Origin: Wenzhouxiangella sp. XN24
GTDB taxonomy: Bacteria > Pseudomonadota > Gammaproteobacteria > Steroidobacterales > XN24
Direction of reading: 5' to 3'
Assembly (NCBI RefSeq): GCF_011064545.1
Contig: NZ_JAAMFG010000030.1
Location: 62,001 to 126,000 of the forward strand
DNA length: 64,000 nt
Shown: one piece after another, positions 63,171 to 64,000 of the stretch
Position numbering within the stretch: position 1 is the first letter of the stretch
Layout: every line of letters begins with the position of its first letter
Made by a program: the position numbers and the translations under genes
Notes under the pieces: generated by a model
Seen by the model: only the letters and a program-made list of their open reading frames with translations
What the model was told of the DNA's origin: nothing
Databases searched by the model: none

Positions 63171-64000
63171 TTCGGCGGCGGCTCCGGCAGCCGGAACCCG
63201 GCCACGGAATTACGCAGCTGCGTCGCGAGCCCGGCCAGCTTGCCGATCGACTGCGAGGTCGCCCCGGTGGCATCGGCGGTCTGCTCGCTGACTTCGCGCA
63301 GCACGTTCATGTTGCGCGTGATGTCGCCGGCGGCCGTCGCCTGGTCGCGGGCCGAGCGCGAGATGTTCTGCACCAGGTTGGCGATCTGGTTGGAGACGCT
63401 CTCGATCTCGTCGAGCGCCGCGCCGGCGTTCTCCGCCAGCAGCGCGCCGCCCACCACGTCGGTCGTGCTGCGCTCCATGGAGATGACCGCCTCGTTGGTG
63501 TCGGACTGGATGGTCTTCACCAGCACTTCGATCTGGCGCGTGGCGTTGGCTGCACGCTCGGAGAGGCGCTGCACCTCGTCGGCCACCACGGCGAAACCGC
63601 GGCCCGCCTCGCCGGCCATCGAGGCCTGGATCGAGGCGTTGAGGGCGAGGATGTTGGTCTGTTCGGCGATGTCGTTGATCAGCTCGATGATGTTGCCGAT
63701 TTCCTGGGAGCTCTCGCCGAGGCGCTTGATGCGCTTCGAGGTGTCCTGGATGGTCTCGCGGATGGCGTTCATGCCCTCGATCGTGCGGCGCACGGCCGCG
63801 CCGCCCTTGTGCGCCACGTCCACCGAGTGGCGCGCCACGTCGGCCGCGCGCTCGGCGTCGCCGGACACGGCCTCGATGGAGGCCGCCATGCGCGCCGTGG
63901 ACTCGGTGGCGTCGCCGGCCTGGCGCAGCTGCGTGTCGCTGGCATCGGCCATGTGGGTGGCGGTCGCCTGGGTCTGCTTGGCGGCGGCATCGAGCTTGAT
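63167..64000 (-). CDS. pilJ: PilJ-type methyl-accepting chemotaxis protein (partial)
   Basis: The C-terminal 277 residues of a chemoreceptor signalling domain, entering from the right edge. The hairpin tip is intact: IIELINDIAEQTNILALNAS, IQASMAGEAGRGFAVVADEV and QRLSERAANATRQIEVLVKT. It overlaps chpA by 4 nt, the pilJ-chpA arrangement of pil-chp clusters. The sensor and membrane parts lie outside the window. No methylation pentapeptide at the C-terminus is evident. Confidence 0.9.

Overview
The window looks like a chromosomal segment of a high-GC gammaproteobacterium. The pointers are a PilJ-ChpA-CheW twitching/chemosensory cluster, a FecI/FecR-controlled TonB receptor with its own ExbB-ExbD-ExbD-TonB motor, PrlF/YhaV and many VapBC/HigBA-type modules, and Tat-exported redox proteins. 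The order cannot be fixed from the sequence alone. By eye the flanks are very GC-rich, while about 15.6-33.5 kb is clearly less so. That contrast marks the middle as a horizontally acquired island.

Layout. (1) 1-15.4 kb: small accessory genes. These are TspO (cut by the left edge), prlF-yhaV, DUF2788/DUF2189, a Phd/PIN pair, a lone HEPN protein, a two-gene flavocytochrome c (separate flavoprotein and tetraheme subunits), a patch of duplicated and broken genes (DUF4160/DUF2442, Panacea, YceK-like, a copied 3' end of an alpha-hydroxy-acid oxidase gene), an orphan HigA and a MerR-VWA pair. (2) 15.6-33.1 kb: a 7-deazaguanine DNA-modification island of the dpd type. A rightward set carries three unknown genes, a DUF6884-like protein, dpdB, dpdA and a second dpdB. 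A convergent leftward set carries an ATPase-HEPN protein, queC-queD-queE, then a tight operon of Schlafen/AlbA-PLD, AAA ATPase, HerA-like ATPase, an unknown protein and a third dpdB. (3) 33.5-40 kb: more small modules, several reduced to antitoxin plus toxin debris, and an SOS-box-controlled DUF222-HNH gene carrying in-frame palindromic repeats. (4) 40-56.9 kb: housekeeping-like genes, including an SDR/DUF2867 protein, DUF427, a complete iron-uptake locus, a lipid/redox cluster (FAD reductase, cyclopropane synthase-like, persulfide dioxygenase-rhodanese) and an NDUFA9-like protein. (5) 56.9-64 kb: cheW, chpA and pilJ (cut by the right edge).

How it fits together. In the island, QueD, QueE and QueC would make preQ0 (the GTP cyclohydrolase must come from elsewhere). 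DpdA, a tRNA-guanine-transglycosylase relative, with DpdB would put the base into DNA, and the DUF6884-like protein may process it further. The PLD/AAA/HerA operon is the likely restriction arm that attacks unmarked DNA, and it carries its own dpdB paralogue. I saw no obvious equivalent of most of the remaining Dpd proteins, so this appears to be a divergent architecture and is the most interesting item here. Two other themes stand out. One is a series of toxin-antitoxin loci in which the antitoxin survives and the toxin has been deleted down to a few codons. The other is two families of short palindromic repeats scattered between and inside genes.
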